Shown here one piece after another: positions 52,846 to 63,185 of a DNA stretch of 64,000 nucleotides. This DNA comes from Chelativorans sp. ZYF759. GTDB lineage: Bacteria > Pseudomonadota > Alphaproteobacteria > Rhizobiales > Rhizobiaceae. The stretch lies in NCBI RefSeq assembly GCF_012911015.1, contig NZ_WVVV01000020.1, forward strand, positions 737 to 64,736. The letters are read 5' to 3'. The position numbers and the translations under genes are program-made. The notes under the pieces were generated by a model. That model was given only the letters and a program-made list of their open reading frames with translations, was not told where the DNA came from and made no database searches. Every line of letters starts with the position of its first letter. Positions within the stretch are counted from its first letter, which is position 1.

Positions 52846-54324
52846 ATGATGGGTACACATCCAGCCACCACGATCGCCCAGGGCGAAGCCTTCATGCAGA
52901 TCGTCGACGGCCAGAAGGTCGATGCCCTGTCCGGCAATCGGATCGACGTGGTCTGCCCGTCCGATGGAAAAGTCTTCGCCTCGATTCCGGCGGCCGGCGA
53001 GGCCGATGTCGACCGCGCCGTGCGGGCCGCCCACCATGCTTTCCACGAAGGTCCCTGGGCGCGCATGCCGGCGGTGGAACGCGGGCGCTGCCTGACCCGT
53101 CTTTTCCACCTGGTGGAAAAGCATGCAGATGAACTGGCCGCGCTCGAATCGCGCGACACGGGAAAGCCGGTGCGACAGGGAAGGGCGGACGTCACCGCCA
53201 CCATGCGCTACTACGAGTTCTATGGCGGCGCCGGCGACAAGATTCACGGCGACACGATTCCCTTCCTCGATGGCTACACCGCCCTCACGCTTCGCGAGCC
53301 GCATGGTGTGGTGGCGGGCATCATTCCCTGGAACTATCCGCTGCAGATTCTCGCCCGCGTGGCGGGTGCCGCACTGGCGATGGGCAACACGCTTGTGGTC
53401 AAGCCGGCCGAGGATGCCTCGCTGACCACCATCCGCATGGCGGAACTGGCGCTTGAGGCGGGCATACCGGCCGGCGTCTTCAACGTGATTACGGGTTATG
53501 GTGCCGAGGCGGGCGCAGCACTTTCGTCCCATCCGCTGGTCGATTACGTGACCTTCACGGGCTCGACAGCCACCGGCACGGCCATCCAGAAGGCGGCGGC
53601 CGCCAACAACCGGGGCGTGACGATGGAACTGGGCGGCAAGTCGCCCCAGATCGTCTTCGCCGATGCCGATATCGAGGCAGCACTGCCCGTGCTCGTCAAC
53701 GCCATCATCCAGAACGGCGGCCAGACCTGTTCTGCAGGCAGCCGCGTGCTGATCGAGAAGCTGGTCTACGAGAAAGTTGCCGCCGCGCTTGCCGAACGTT
53801 TCTCCAAGCTGGTGGCCGGGCCCCACGAGGCCGATCTCGACCTGGGTCCGCTGGTCAACCAGCGCCAGGCCGAGCGCGTGGCACGCATGGTTGCAGACGC
53901 CAAGGCAGCAGGCATCGAGATGCTCGCGGAGGGGACGGTGCACAAGGACGCACCGGCCGGAGGCTTCTACCAACCGCCGGTCCTGTTCGGATCCGTCGAT
54001 CCCGAGGCCGAAATTGCCCGCGAGGAGGTGTTCGGCCCGGTGCTGGCCCTGTTCTCCTTCGAGACCGAGGACGAAGCGATCCGACTGGCCAACGGCACCG
54101 ACTACGGGCTGGTGGCCGGCATCTGGACGAAGGACGGTGCCCGCCAGCACCGGCTTGCCAAGCGGGTGCGCGCGGGCCAGGTCTTCGTCAATGGATATGG
54201 TGCCGGCGGCGGCATCGAACTGCCATTCGGCGGCTTCGGCAAGTCGGGACATGGCCGCGAGAAGGGTTTCGAGGCCCTCTATGACATGAGCGCCACCAAG
54301 ACAATAGTCTTCAACCACGGCTGA
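52846..54324 (+). CDS. NAD(P)-dependent aldehyde dehydrogenase family protein
   Basis: The 492-residue protein oxidises an aldehyde to an acid. Motifs are GIIPWNYPLQ, VVKPAEDASLT, FTGSTATGTAI, the general-base Glu in TMELGGKSPQIVF, and the catalytic Cys in NGGQTCSAGSRVL. It ends in PFGGFGKSGHGREKG. GGAG precedes two tandem ATGs (52846 and 52849). An internal Met at 52894 is less likely. It is divergent from zwf, and its substrate is unknown; members closest in style use betaine aldehyde, GABA semialdehyde or lactaldehyde. Confidence 0.93.
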   Translation: MMGTHPATTIAQGEAFMQIVDGQKVDALSGNRIDVVCPSDGKVFASIPAAGEADVDRAVRAAHHAFHEGPWARMPAVERGRCLTRLFHLVEKHADELAALESRDTGKPVRQGRADVTATMRYYEFYGGAGDKIHGDTIPFLDGYTALTLREPHGVVAGIIPWNYPLQILARVAGAALAMGNTLVVKPAEDASLTTIRMAELALEAGIPAGVFNVITGYGAEAGAALSSHPLVDYVTFTGSTATGTAIQKAAAANNRGVTMELGGKSPQIVFADADIEAALPVLVNAIIQNGGQTCSAGSRVLIEKLVYEKVAAALAERFSKLVAGPHEADLDLGPLVNQRQAERVARMVADAKAAGIEMLAEGTVHKDAPAGGFYQPPVLFGSVDPEAEIAREEVFGPVLALFSFETEDEAIRLANGTDYGLVAGIWTKDGARQHRLAKRVRAGQVFVNGYGAGGGIELPFGGFGKSGHGREKGFEALYDMSATKTIVFNHG

Positions 54325-54331
54325 GATCGGG

Positions 54332-54568
54332 TCAGGCCTGGCCGTCCTGATCGCCGCCGTCTTCTTCTTCTTCGGGGGGGACGGGAATCCTGTAGGCGCC
54401 CGACAGCCAGCGATTGAGATCGATCGCCTTGCAGCGCGGGGAGCAGAAGGGGAAGCTTGCGCGCTCCGAAGGCCGGCCGCATTCGGGGCACGGGCGCTTG
54501 GGGCGCAGGGGCGTTACCTTGGGATCCAGTGCCACGTCAGATGCGGGCCCCGGCCAGCCAGTTGACAT
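54332..54568 (-). CDS. yacG: DNA gyrase inhibitor YacG (small zinc-binding protein)
   Basis: The 78-residue protein holds the YacG zinc site CPECGRPS...[19 protein letters not shown], with four cysteines. YacG binds GyrB and limits gyrase activity in E. coli. The ATG at 54568 overlaps the end of maf by 32 bases. A GTG at 54535 that touches the maf stop is an alternative, giving 67 residues. The C-terminus is Glu/Asp-rich. It is the last gene of the murA run and is convergent with the aldehyde dehydrogenase gene. Confidence 0.93.
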   Translation of the reverse strand: MSTGWPGPASDVALDPKVTPLRPKRPCPECGRPSERASFPFCSPRCKAIDLNRWLSGAYRIPVPPEEEEDGGDQDGQA

Positions 54569-55166
54569 GCACCTTGAAACCGTCGCCGGTCAGAAGGTTC
54601 ACCGTCTCGTAGAGCGGCAGGCCGACCACGTTCGTGTAGGACCCGACGAGCTTCACCACGAAGGTGCCGGCCAGGCCCTGTATGGCATAACCGCCGGCCT
54701 TGCCGCGCCACTCGCCCGAGGCGAGATAACTTTCGAGTTCCTCGCGCGACAGGCGTTTGAAGCGCACGCGGGTCTCGACCACGCTCTGGCGGAACTTGCC
54801 CGACGGGGTGACCATGCAGAGACCGGTGAACACCCGGTGCGAGCGCCCCGACAGGAGGCGGAGGCAGTTCGACGCCTCATCGATGAGGTCCGCCTTTGGC
54901 AGGATGCGCCGACCGACCGACACCACCGTGTCGGCGGCAAGGATATAGGGAGGCTCGTCCCCGCCTTCCTCGCGAATGATCGCGTAGGCCCTGTCCGCCT
55001 TCGAGTGCGACAGCCGCTTGGCAAGCGAGCGTGGGTGCTCGGCGCGCTGCGGTGTCTCGTCGACATCGGCTGGGAGGATGCGGTCCGGCTCGACTCCAGC
55101 CTGCTGCAGGAGTTCGATGCGCCGCGGAGAGCCTGAGGCAAGAACGAGCTTCTGGAATGGGCTCAT
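54537..55166 (-). CDS. maf: Maf family nucleotide pyrophosphatase
   Basis: Maf proteins hydrolyse modified nucleoside triphosphates such as m5UTP, dTTP and m7GTP. The 209-residue protein has the opening [19 protein letters not shown] and the catalytic segment [20 protein letters not shown]. It lies 40 bases after infA and overlaps yacG, as is common in alphaproteobacteria. Confidence 0.93.
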   Translation of the reverse strand: MSPFQKLVLASGSPRRIELLQQAGVEPDRILPADVDETPQRAEHPRSLAKRLSHSKADRAYAIIREEGGDEPPYILAADTVVSVGRRILPKADLIDEASNCLRLLSGRSHRVFTGLCMVTPSGKFRQSVVETRVRFKRLSREELESYLASGEWRGKAGGYAIQGLAGTFVVKLVGSYTNVVGLPLYETVNLLTGDGFKVHVNWLAGARI

Positions 55167-55206
55167 CGGATTCCCGTCAGTGTCAGGCGGCGAGCGGCCA
55201 AGGCCG

Positions 55207-55425
55207 CTACTTGAAGCGGTAGGTGATGCGGCCCTTGGTCAGGTCGTAGGGGGTCATCTCCACCAGAACCTTGTCGCCGGTCAGCACGCGGATGCGGTTC
55301 TTGCGCATGCGTCCGGCGGTGTGGGCGATGATCTCGTGTTCGTTCTCGAGCTTGACCCGGAACATGGCGTTGGGCAACAGTTCCGTGACCACGCCCGGAA
55401 ATTCCAGTACTTCTTCTTTCGGCAT
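55207..55425 (-). CDS. infA: Translation initiation factor IF-1
   Basis: The 72-residue OB-fold protein is nearly canonical: [20 protein letters not shown], then [40 protein letters not shown] and [11 protein letters not shown]. The ATG at 55425 gives the standard length. The longer open frame to 55506 has no support. Confidence 0.98.
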
Positions 55426-55512
55426 CCGATACCTTCGGCTTGATGGCGGACCGGCCCCTGGCCGGAAGTCGCGGAACCTATAGCATTGTCGTTTCGATGT
55501 GAACACGCTTAT

Positions 55513-55980
55513 TCACGAGGGTTCCTCAAGCGTTTTGCGGCCGAAACGGAGCTCGATCCGATCCTTCAGGCGCATCAGCACATCGCGATAGGCCTCCACG
55601 ATCTGGGTGCGGGTGCCGGTGGCCACGGAAGGGTCGGGGGTGGGCCAGTATTCCACGTCGATCGCCATGGTGCGCGTCAACTCGAGCGCGGCGTGATGGG
55701 CTTCGGGCGCCAGCGTCACGATGAGATCGAAATAGGCGTCTTCCATGTCCTCGAGCGCGACCGACTGCTGCGCGCGCGCCGGCAGGCCCGCCTCTTCGAG
55801 AACCGCGTCCACGAAGGGATCGCGCTCGCCGGCCCGCACGCCGGCCGACGCGATGAAGGTGGAGGAAGGCAGGAGGGACCGCGCCAGGCTCTCGGCGATC
55901 GGCGAGCGGATGGAATTGTGGCCGCACAGAAAGAGCACCGACCGGGGAACGGCGCTGCTGTCCTTGGTCGCCCCGTCCAT
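55513..55980 (-). CDS. Low-molecular-weight protein tyrosine phosphatase-like protein
   Basis: The 155-residue protein has the CX5R active-site loop in VLFLCGHNSIRSPIAESLAR and the later aspartate-containing VEYWPTPDPS. This is the fold shared by low-molecular-weight tyrosine phosphatases and ArsC-type arsenate reductases. It is conserved between UPF0262 and infA in this order. Substrate is unknown. It starts two bases after the UPF0262 gene ends. Confidence 0.88.
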   Translation of the reverse strand: MDGATKDSSAVPRSVLFLCGHNSIRSPIAESLARSLLPSSTFIASAGVRAGERDPFVDAVLEEAGLPARAQQSVALEDMEDAYFDLIVTLAPEAHHAALELTRTMAIDVEYWPTPDPSVATGTRTQIVEAYRDVLMRLKDRIELRFGRKTLEEPS

Positions 55981-55982
55981 CT

Positions 55983-56468
55983 CTATCCGCGCCAGTGCAG
56001 CACGCAGACCAGCGTGAAAAGCCGGCGAGCCGTGTCGAAATCGACTTCGATCTTGCCCGACAGCCGGTCCATCAGCGTCTGGGAGCCCTCGTTGTGGAGT
56101 CCGCGTCGCCCCATGTCGATCGCCTCGATCTGGCTCGGGGTCGAGGATCTGATGGCCTCGAAATAGCTCTCGCAGATCATGAAATAGTCCTTCACCACGC
56201 GCCGGAAGGGCGTCAGCGACAGGATGTGGGTCACGACAGGCTGGCCATCCTCGCGGCTGATCGCCATCACGAGGCGGGACTCGACCAGCGACAGATGCAG
56301 GCGGTACGGGCCGCCGGCCTTGTCATCCACCGGCCGAAAGCTGTTCTCCTCGATGAGGTCGAAGATCGCGACCGCACGCTCATGTTCGACATCGGGCGTG
56401 GAGCGACCGATGGATTCGTCAAGAACCACATCGACAAGCCTGTCACGCTCGACGCCGCCCGGACTCAT
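55983..56468 (-). CDS. UPF0262 family protein
   Basis: The 161-residue protein matches UPF0262, a family of unknown function found next to hisD in Rhizobiales. It has [60 protein letters not shown], and [20 protein letters not shown]. The start at 56468 overlaps the stop of hisD in an ATGA, so it is translationally coupled. The ORF upstream of that Met is antisense-like filler. Confidence 0.92.
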   Translation of the reverse strand: MSPGGVERDRLVDVVLDESIGRSTPDVEHERAVAIFDLIEENSFRPVDDKAGGPYRLHLSLVESRLVMAISREDGQPVVTHILSLTPFRRVVKDYFMICESYFEAIRSSTPSQIEAIDMGRRGLHNEGSQTLMDRLSGKIEVDFDTARRLFTLVCVLHWRG

Positions 56469-57772
56469 CCGTCCGGACCTTGCTGGGTGAGGCGCACCGA
56501 GACCGAGCGCCCATGCGCTTCCAGACCCTCGGTTTCGGCCAGTTGCACCGTCGCATCCGCCAGTGCGGCCAGTGCCGACGGGGTGCACCCCAGAAGCGAG
56601 GTGCGCTTCATGAAGTCGAGGACACCGAGGCCGGAGGCGAACCGTGCCGTGCGTGCCGTCGGCAGCACGTGGTTGGTTCCGCCGACATAGTCGCCAATGG
56701 CTTCCGGCGTGTGGTGGCCCAGGAAGATGGCGCCCGCTTCCCGGATGCGGGGCCACCAGGCCTGGGGATCCGCGACGGCGAGTTCGACATGTTCGGAAGC
56801 GATGATGTTGGCGACCTCGACGGCCTGATCCATGGTCTCGACCAGGATGACCGCGCCATGCCGCTCCCAGCCCTCGCGGGCCAGGTCCGGTGCGCGCAAC
56901 CGGCCGAGCTGGTCTTCGATCTGGCGTTCCACGGTGGCCGCGAGTTCGGGGCTGTCGGTCAACAGGATCGACTGAGCGCCCATGCCGTGTTCGGACTGGG
57001 CGAGAAGGTCGGCAGCCACCCATTCCGCTCGCGCCGTGCCGTCCGCGATCACGAGCACCTCCGAGGGCCCGGCGATCATGTCGATGCCGACCGTCCCGAA
57101 GACCTGGCGCTTGGCTTCGGCCACATAGGCATTGCCGGGGCCGACAATCTTGGAGACAGGCGCGATCGTCTGGGTGCCGTAGGCGAGCGCGGCGACCGCC
57201 TGCGCACCGCCGATGCGGTAGATCTCGGTGATGCCGGCGATCGAGGCGGCGGCGAGCACGGCCTGGTTGATCTGGCCCCGCGGCGTGGGCATGACCATCG
57301 CCAGGCGGGAGGCGCCGGCGACCCGCGCGGGCACCGCATTCATCAATACGGAGGAAGGATAGGAAGCGAGCCCGCCCGGCACGTAGAGCCCGACCGCCTC
57401 GATGGGGGTCCAGCGCGTACCGAGGGTGACGCCGAGATCGTCCTCGTAGATGTGGTCGGCGGGCTTCTGTTTTTCATGATGGGCGGTGATGCGGGCATGC
57501 GCCAGCCGCAGTGCCGCGAGTGTCTCGGCCGGGATGCGGGAGGGCGCCTCGTCTATCTCCTCGCGCGAGACCGCAAGTCCGACATTTCCGACGTCGGTCC
57601 CGTCGAAACGAAGCGTGAGTTCCGCCAGCGCCGCGTCGCCGCGTCGGCGAACGTCGGCGACGATATCGCGCACGGCGTTCCCGACATCCTGCTCGGCGTC
57701 CCGGCGTGCCGCGAGAAATGCGTCGAATGCGTCGCCGAACCCTGCCGCGCTGCGATTGAGCCTCGTCACCAT
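56465..57772 (-). CDS. hisD: Histidinol dehydrogenase
   Basis: HisD oxidises histidinol to histidine with NAD. The 435-residue protein has [42 protein letters not shown], and [34 protein letters not shown], which carry the active-site and zinc-binding residues, then [11 protein letters not shown] and [13 protein letters not shown]. It lies in the murA-to-yacG run rather than in a his operon. Confidence 0.97.
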   Translation of the reverse strand: MVTRLNRSAAGFGDAFDAFLAARRDAEQDVGNAVRDIVADVRRRGDAALAELTLRFDGTDVGNVGLAVSREEIDEAPSRIPAETLAALRLAHARITAHHEKQKPADHIYEDDLGVTLGTRWTPIEAVGLYVPGGLASYPSSVLMNAVPARVAGASRLAMVMPTPRGQINQAVLAAASIAGITEIYRIGGAQAVAALAYGTQTIAPVSKIVGPGNAYVAEAKRQVFGTVGIDMIAGPSEVLVIADGTARAEWVAADLLAQSEHGMGAQSILLTDSPELAATVERQIEDQLGRLRAPDLAREGWERHGAVILVETMDQAVEVANIIASEHVELAVADPQAWWPRIREAGAIFLGHHTPEAIGDYVGGTNHVLPTARTARFASGLGVLDFMKRTSLLGCTPSALAALADATVQLAETEGLEAHGRSVSVRLTQQGPDG

Positions 57773-57799
57773 CAGTCCACTGTTGCCCTTGCTACCTTG

Positions 57800-58234
57800 T
57801 CAGACCTGGTGAACAGGCCGCGCGCCCGTATCCCATGCCGCGCCCAGATCGGTCAGACGCCCTTCGATGCACTCGACATCCAGCCGGACCGTCGAGCCGC
57901 CGGAAAAGTCGAGTTCGACGATGCCCGCCGGCGCCTCGGTCGGCCGAAAGCGGATCGCCAGCAGCGACAGAACCTCGTCCGTCCGGCCAAGGTCGATACC
58001 TGTCGAGCGTACGGATGCGACACGCGCGAAATGGATGAGACTGCGGCGGCGTTCGTGGCGGCGCTTGAACCAGCGGGGTTTCACTTCCCACGCAAAGCGG
58101 TTCATCGACATGACAAAATGCTGCCGCCTGGCGTCATAGGTCATGTCGCCAACCTTGAGCACGGCATCCTGCACATGCGCCGAGATGATCTTGAGGTCTT
58201 CCTCGTCGAGTGCGACGAGCTTCAGGTCAGACAT
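57800..58234 (-). CDS. DUF2948 family protein
   Basis: The 144-residue protein matches DUF2948, an uncharacterised alphaproteobacterial family found between murA and hisD. It opens MSDLKLVALDEEDLKIISAH and contains FVMSMNRFAWEVKPRWFKRR and LSLLAIRFRPTEAPAGIVEL. The ATG at 58234 is the family start. The longer frame to 58291 is not supported. No functional motif is visible. Confidence 0.9.
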   Translation of the reverse strand: MSDLKLVALDEEDLKIISAHVQDAVLKVGDMTYDARRQHFVMSMNRFAWEVKPRWFKRRHERRRSLIHFARVASVRSTGIDLGRTDEVLSLLAIRFRPTEAPAGIVELDFSGGSTVRLDVECIEGRLTDLGAAWDTGARPVHQV

Positions 58235-58349
58235 GACAAAACGCTTTGTTTGATCGTTCACGCGGCCGGGGGGCCGCGATGCCGTGTCCATTTATATGCA
58301 GCGCAAGAAAAACGCCACAGGGGCAATCAATCTCCCCTTATCCGCCAGA

Positions 58350-59639
58350 TCAAGAAGACAGCCGCTCGATTTCGGCGCCGCAAGCCTGCAACTTGGCCTC
58401 CAGACGCTCGAAACCGCGGTCCAGATGGTAGACGCGGTTGACGACCGTCTCGCCTTCGGCGGCCAGGCCCGCAATCACCAGGGAGACCGACGCGCGCAGG
58501 TCGGTCGCCATCACCTGGGCGCCCTTGAGCTTCTCGACGCCCTCGACGATCGCCGTCTGGCCATTGAGGCTAATGCGAGCCCCCAGGCGCGCCAGTTCCT
58601 GAACGTGCATGAAGCGGTTCTCGAAAATGGTCTCGCGGATCGTGGAACGGCCCTTGGCCCGGGTCATGAGGCCCATGAACTGGGCCTGGAGATCGGTCGG
58701 GAAGCCGGGGAAGGGCTGCGTCTCGATATCCACGGGGGCGATACCGCCGCCATTGCGCCGCACGCGTATGCCGGAATTGAGGGGCGTAATCTCGGTGCCG
58801 GTGCGCTCCAGCACCTCAAGCGCGCTTTCCAGAAGGTCGGCACGCGCCCCTTCGAGCGTCACGTCGCCGCCCGTCATGGCCACCGCCATCGCGTAGGTTC
58901 CCGTCTCGATCCGATCGGGAAGAACGGTATGGGTGGCGCCGCCCAGAGACGTGACACCCTCGATCTGGATCGTCGAGGTGCCGGCGCCCGAAATCCTGGC
59001 GCCCATGGCGTTGAGGCATTCGGCGAGATTTACGATCTCGGGCTCGCGGGCGGCGTTTTCCAGCACGGTGTCGCCACGCGCCAGGGCGGCAGCCATCATC
59101 AGCACGTGGGTCGCGCCCACCGAAACCTTGGGGAAGACGTAGCGGTTGCCGGTCAGGCCCTTGCGCGTGCGGGCGACGGCATAGCCGCTTTCGATCTCGA
59201 TATCGGCGCCGAGCGCATTCAGCCCGTCGATGAAGATGTCGACCGGCCGCGTGCCGATAGCGCAGCCGCCGGGCAGCGAGACGCGGGCCTCGCCCATGCG
59301 GGCGAGCAGGGGTCCGATCACCCAGAAACTGGCGCGCATCTTCGACACCAGCTCGTAGGGCGCGGTCGTATCGACGATCGACTCGGCACGAAAATTGATG
59401 GTGCGGCCGTAGTGGGTGTCCTGGCCCTCGCGGCGACCGTTGACGGAATGATCCACGCCATGATTGCCGAGAATGCCGATCAGCTGCTCGACATCGGCCA
59501 GCCGTGGCACGTTGTCCAGCGTCAGGGTCTCCGACGTCAGCATTGATGCGATCATCAACGGCAGCGCGGCATTCTTCGCCCCCGAAACGGGAATGGTGCC
59601 GGACAGCGTATTGCCTCCGACGATTCTGATGCGGTCCAT
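58350..59639 (-). CDS. murA: UDP-N-acetylglucosamine 1-carboxyvinyltransferase
   Basis: MurA starts peptidoglycan synthesis by adding enolpyruvate to UDP-GlcNAc. The 429-residue protein has the conserved Lys at 22 ([11 protein letters not shown]) and the catalytic Cys at 126 ([12 protein letters not shown]). The Cys, not Asp, means it should be fosfomycin-sensitive. It heads the run of DUF2948, hisD, UPF0262, phosphatase, infA, maf and yacG. Confidence 0.98.
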   Translation of the reverse strand: MDRIRIVGGNTLSGTIPVSGAKNAALPLMIASMLTSETLTLDNVPRLADVEQLIGILGNHGVDHSVNGRREGQDTHYGRTINFRAESIVDTTAPYELVSKMRASFWVIGPLLARMGEARVSLPGGCAIGTRPVDIFIDGLNALGADIEIESGYAVARTRKGLTGNRYVFPKVSVGATHVLMMAAALARGDTVLENAAREPEIVNLAECLNAMGARISGAGTSTIQIEGVTSLGGATHTVLPDRIETGTYAMAVAMTGGDVTLEGARADLLESALEVLERTGTEITPLNSGIRVRRNGGGIAPVDIETQPFPGFPTDLQAQFMGLMTRAKGRSTIRETIFENRFMHVQELARLGARISLNGQTAIVEGVEKLKGAQVMATDLRASVSLVIAGLAAEGETVVNRVYHLDRGFERLEAKLQACGAEIERLSS

Positions 59640-59757
59640 CTACCCTCACTTCGCCGCGATCGTCTTCGCGGGTCCCCGTCAATCTTTGCCGGCTCGTGGC
59701 GTCCGTCCAGCACTCATGCGTGCGAAAACGGGCGCAACGATGGCGTCGGCGTCGGCA

Positions 59758-59919
59758 TCAGCGCGAAACGGTTTCCGGGCCCGTCGGTTCCGTCGGCTCG
59801 GCTTTCCCGGCATCCCTGCGCCCGCGCGTCTGTTCCTTGCGGCGTTTCAGATTGGCCCGCAACTGCTCCGCGAGCCGTGCCTTGCGGGCATCGTCGCCGC
59901 TCTTTTGCTTGTCGCTCAT
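59758..59919 (-). CDS. Short basic hypothetical protein (53 residues)
   Basis: The reading frame gives MSDKQKSGDDARKARLAEQL, a basic middle (RANLKRRKEQTRGRRDAGKA) and a polar end (EPTEPTGPETVSR). Its start at 59919 follows GGAGGCCTG. It is too short for common ORF cut-offs. The Lys/Arg-rich helical composition suggests a nucleic-acid or ribosome-binding small protein, but function is unknown. It reads toward murA, 118 bases away. Confidence 0.65.
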   Translation of the reverse strand: MSDKQKSGDDARKARLAEQLRANLKRRKEQTRGRRDAGKAEPTEPTGPETVSR

Positions 59920-60074
59920 CAGGCCTCCCACGTGTCGTCGCGCAAGATGATCCAGCCCTGCAAATGCCCAACCCGCGTGCCGATGGCAAGACCCGCCACA
60001 AATCGGAACGAGCGGCCCTTGCAGCGCTTGCGCTTGTTCAGACGTTGTGGCAGAAGCCCCGGCATATCGTCAGG

Positions 60075-60149
<75 letters not shown>

Positions 60150-60298
60150 GCCTTCAGGGCTTTCAGCTTCCGCTGGACAGGCACCTGACGCGAATCCTGA
60201 CCAAGTCCCCAACTAACTTCTGATCATGGCGGGTTACGGCCTCTTCGAGGCGCGGAGATCTGCAGCCATGGCGCCGCGCGTTCAACGTTGGCGCAGAC

Positions 60299-60327
60299 AA
60301 AAAAAAAGGGGCGCCGTCAGGCGCCCC
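60299..60327 (-). terminator. Rho-independent terminator of the outer-membrane protein gene
   Basis: On the minus strand an eight-base stem GGGGCGCC / GGCGCCCC with a TGAC loop (60327-60308) is followed by nine Ts. It lies 23 bases downstream of the beta-barrel gene stop. Confidence 0.92.
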
Positions 60328-60349
60328 TTCGTCCGAATGCACGGCGCGG

Positions 60350-61102
60350 TCAGAACCGGAAGTTCAAGCCGGTCCGCACGGTGTGGAAGTTCACGCGGCG
60401 ATCGAAGGTCAGGGTGTCGCCGGCGAAATCAATGGTGGCAATGTTGCTGCGGCCGAGATCGGTGTAGAGATACTCGGTCTTGAGGCTGAGGGCGTCCGTG
60501 AGGGCGTACTCGGCGCCAGCACCGACCGTCCAGCCCCACTTGGTGCTGCGTGCAGATTCGTCGATCCCGGCAAAGCCGCCCGAGCCGCGCGCATAGCTGG
60601 TCATGCCGCCATAGGCGAAGCCGCCCGTTCCATAGACCATCAGGCGATCGACCGGCGTGAAGCCGAGGCGGGCACGCACAGTGCCGAACCAGTTGACTTC
60701 GGTGCCGAGCGCCAGATTGCCCCCGGGCGGAATTGCGGCCGCCGAGACCGAAAGGTCTGCCTGGCTGCGGATGTTCGTCCACTGGATGTCGGCTTCCACG
60801 CCGGCGACGAATTTGTCGAACTGCATGTTGTAGCCGACCTGGCCGCCCAGCACGAAGCCGCTGGCGGTCACGTTCAGCGAGCCGAGTTCCGTGCCGTCGA
60901 AGGAGAGCGGATGCCTGAAGGAGCCGCCGCCGTAGCCGGCATTCACGCCAGCGTAAAAGCCGGTCCAGTCATAGACCGAGACGGGGGACATGATCGGTGC
61001 AGAGGGGGAGGGCTCGTAGAACACGGGATCCGCCGCGAGCGCCTGGGACGAAGAAGCGGCTGCAAGCAGAAGAGCTGCTGCCGGTACAATCAATCTGTTC
61101 AT
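60350..61102 (-). CDS. Outer-membrane beta-barrel protein (Omp25/Ropb-like)
   Basis: The 250-residue protein has a signal peptide (MNRLIVPAAALLLAAASSSQ, then ALAAD), a linker (FYEPSPSAPIMSPVSVYDWT), and an eight-stranded barrel: GFYAGVNAGYGGGSF, FVLGGQVGYNMQ, VWFGTVRARLG-type NWFGTVRARLGFTPVDRLMVYGTGG, GWTVGAGAEYAL, and TGLNFRF ending in Phe. This is the Omp25/OmpA-like surface protein family common in rhizobia. GGAGAG precedes the ATG at 61102. It has its own terminator and a leader inverted repeat. Confidence 0.92.
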   Translation of the reverse strand: MNRLIVPAAALLLAAASSSQALAADPVFYEPSPSAPIMSPVSVYDWTGFYAGVNAGYGGGSFRHPLSFDGTELGSLNVTASGFVLGGQVGYNMQFDKFVAGVEADIQWTNIRSQADLSVSAAAIPPGGNLALGTEVNWFGTVRARLGFTPVDRLMVYGTGGFAYGGMTSYARGSGGFAGIDESARSTKWGWTVGAGAEYALTDALSLKTEYLYTDLGRSNIATIDFAGDTLTFDRRVNFHTVRTGLNFRF

Positions 61103-61153
61103 TTGAGCTCTCCAAGAAGGGAAGCGCTCTATACTGCGCCGCGGGGCCGGAGT

Positions 61154-61173
61154 CTGTTGCGCGGTTGCAACAG
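61154..61173 (-). promoter_or_regulatory. Inverted repeat upstream of the outer-membrane protein gene
   Basis: Seven-base arms CTGTTGC and GCAACAG flank a six-base spacer, 52 bases upstream of the ATG. It could be an operator or a leader hairpin. The 180-base gap to hmuV holds nothing else that I recognise. Confidence 0.35.
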
Positions 61174-61285
61174 TCGTAGACAACAACGCTGGCGTTAAAA
61201 GTTGCCGTCCGTCGAGGGCGGGAATTTCGCTCCGAAACGCAGGGCGAATGGTGTCGCTCGCTGCGATGTTGCGGCTCTCAGCGGA

Positions 61286-62074
61286 TCACAGCGCCGACTG
61301 CGGCAGGACGAAGGGTGTGCCCGGCGCGGGAACCGCGCCGACACGCAGCCGGCAGTCGAAGACCCGTTCCACCAGCTGATCGTTCAATACGTCTCGCGGG
61401 GCCCCCGCGGCCACGATGCGGCCCTTGTGGAAGACGGCAACCTTGTCTGCGAACATCGCCATCAGGTTGAGGTCGTGCAGCACGGCAATCACCCCGCCGC
61501 CGCGCCTCGCATAGTCCCGGGAAACCTGCATGATCGCGATCTGGTGCTTGATATCCAGGCTGGAGACGGGCTCATCGAGAAACAGGAAGCGCGGCACGCC
61601 GTCCATCACGGGCGCCCAAACCTGGCACAGCACGCGGGCAAGCTGCACGCGTTGCTGCTCCCCGCCCGACAACTCCTGGTAGTAGCGACCGGCAAAGCCT
61701 TTCAGATCGACGGCCTCGAGCGCGCGTTCGGGCAATTGTTCGATTTCGCCGGGCCGTGCTCCGGAAAATCCGCCCGTGAGCCCCAGACGCACGATCTCAC
61801 GCACCGTGAAGGGGAAGGAAAGCGTGGTCTGTTGCGCCATCACCGCACGGCGCGATGCCGCCTGCCACGGTTTGAGGGAATGCAGCGGCTGGCCGTTCAG
61901 GAAGATTTCACCATGATGGACGATTTCGCCCGCAAGCGCCTTCAGGAAGGTCGACTTGCCGGAGCCGTTCGGTCCCACGATCGCCGTGAACTCGCGCGGC
62001 GCGGCCTCGAAATCGATTCCGTGCAGGATCTGCTTGCGGCCGATGAAGACATCGACATTGCTGGCGGTGATCAT
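61286..62074 (-). CDS. hmuV: Haem ABC transporter ATP-binding protein
   Basis: The 262-residue ATPase has Walker A in GPNGSGKSTFLKAL, the signature LSGGEQQRVQLARVL and Walker B in RFLFLDEPVSSLD, and lacks long extensions. It powers haem (or siderophore) uptake with the FecCD-type permease just upstream, whose gene ends six bases away. The order substrate-binding protein, permease, ATPase fits hmuTUV. Confidence 0.93.
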   Translation of the reverse strand: MITASNVDVFIGRKQILHGIDFEAAPREFTAIVGPNGSGKSTFLKALAGEIVHHGEIFLNGQPLHSLKPWQAASRRAVMAQQTTLSFPFTVREIVRLGLTGGFSGARPGEIEQLPERALEAVDLKGFAGRYYQELSGGEQQRVQLARVLCQVWAPVMDGVPRFLFLDEPVSSLDIKHQIAIMQVSRDYARRGGGVIAVLHDLNLMAMFADKVAVFHKGRIVAAGAPRDVLNDQLVERVFDCRLRVGAVPAPGTPFVLPQSAL

Positions 62075-62080
62075 CGCGCC

Positions 62081-63181
62081 TCACAAATCGAGAATGCCGC
62101 GTCTGCGCAGCAGGATCCAAAGGAAGAAGGGGGCGCCGACGGCCGCCGTCACGATGCCGATCGGCAGTTCGGCGGGCGCCACGATGGTGCGGCTCACCGA
62201 ATCGGCCATGACCAGCAGCGCGGCGCCCAGGAGCGCCGAGGCCGGCAGCAGGTAGCGGTGGTCCGGACCGATCAGCAGCCGAAGCAGATGCGGCACGACG
62301 ATGCCCACGAACCCTATCCCCCCCGACACGGCCACCGCCGCGCCGGTCGCGGCCGCCACGGCGACGATGGCGATCGACTTCAGCCGCTGCACGGGCACGC
62401 CGAGATGCCCGGCCGAGGCTTCACCCAGGGCCAGCGCGTTGAGCCCGCGCGCGATGAAGGGTGCGGCGAGCAGCGCGAGGGCGATGATCGGGCCGGCAGA
62501 CAGCACCTTGGTCCACGTCGCCCCCGCCAGCGAGCCGAGCCCCCAGAAGGTCAGGTCGCGCAGCTGGCGATCGTCGGCGACATAGACCATGAGGCCGGAA
62601 AACGCGCCGGCCATGGCGCCCAGCGCGATGCCCGCCAGAAGCATGGTGGCGACCGATGTACGTCCGGCGCGGGTGGCGACCCGGTACAGGATGAGGGTCG
62701 AGGCCAGACCGCCCAGGAATGCGGCCATGGGCAGCGCGTAGATGCCGAACAGGGCGATGACGGGAGCAAGAGCGGTCCCGCCCAGAACGATGACCGAGAT
62801 CGCGCCAAGCCCCGCGCCGGCGGAAACGCCGACGATGCCAGGATCTGCGAGCGGGTTCCTGAACAGGCCCTGCATCACCGCGCCGGACACGGCAAGCGCA
62901 GCCCCGACGAGCATGCCGAGCACCACGCGGGGCAGCCTGATCTCGTAGATGATGATGCGGTCGCGCGCCGACAGCGCCGATTCCCCACGCACGGTCCAGT
63001 CGTGCACGAGGTTCCACATCGAGGCGTCGGAGGCCCCCCACGCCAGGCCGAACAGTGCTGCCAGTGCCAGGACGAGAGCCAGCAGGACCAGCACCAGCCG
63101 GGCAAGCTGGGAGCGATCTCCGGCGGCCGCCCGCGTCCTGGCGAGGTCGAGCCGCGTCGTCATGGGTTGCAGGAGGCTCAC
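62081..63181 (-). CDS. hmuU: FecCD-type iron/haem ABC transporter permease
   Basis: The 366-residue protein has about nine membrane segments and FecCD motifs: [66 protein letters not shown] and [20 protein letters not shown]. It is the membrane channel of the haem importer. The GTG at 63181 is the first start. An ATG at 63163 is possible. It begins four bases after hmuT ends. Confidence 0.93.
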   Translation of the reverse strand: MSLLQPMTTRLDLARTRAAAGDRSQLARLVLVLLALVLALAALFGLAWGASDASMWNLVHDWTVRGESALSARDRIIIYEIRLPRVVLGMLVGAALAVSGAVMQGLFRNPLADPGIVGVSAGAGLGAISVIVLGGTALAPVIALFGIYALPMAAFLGGLASTLILYRVATRAGRTSVATMLLAGIALGAMAGAFSGLMVYVADDRQLRDLTFWGLGSLAGATWTKVLSAGPIIALALLAAPFIARGLNALALGEASAGHLGVPVQRLKSIAIVAVAAATGAAVAVSGGIGFVGIVVPHLLRLLIGPDHRYLLPASALLGAALLVMADSVSRTIVAPAELPIGIVTAAVGAPFFLWILLRRRGILDL

Positions 63182-63185
63182 CGGT

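Noticed and set aside
52645-54318. 557-residue minus-strand frame
   Set aside because: Antisense to the aldehyde dehydrogenase, which has all catalytic motifs.
56480-58441. 653-residue plus-strand frame
   Set aside because: Antisense to hisD and DUF2948.
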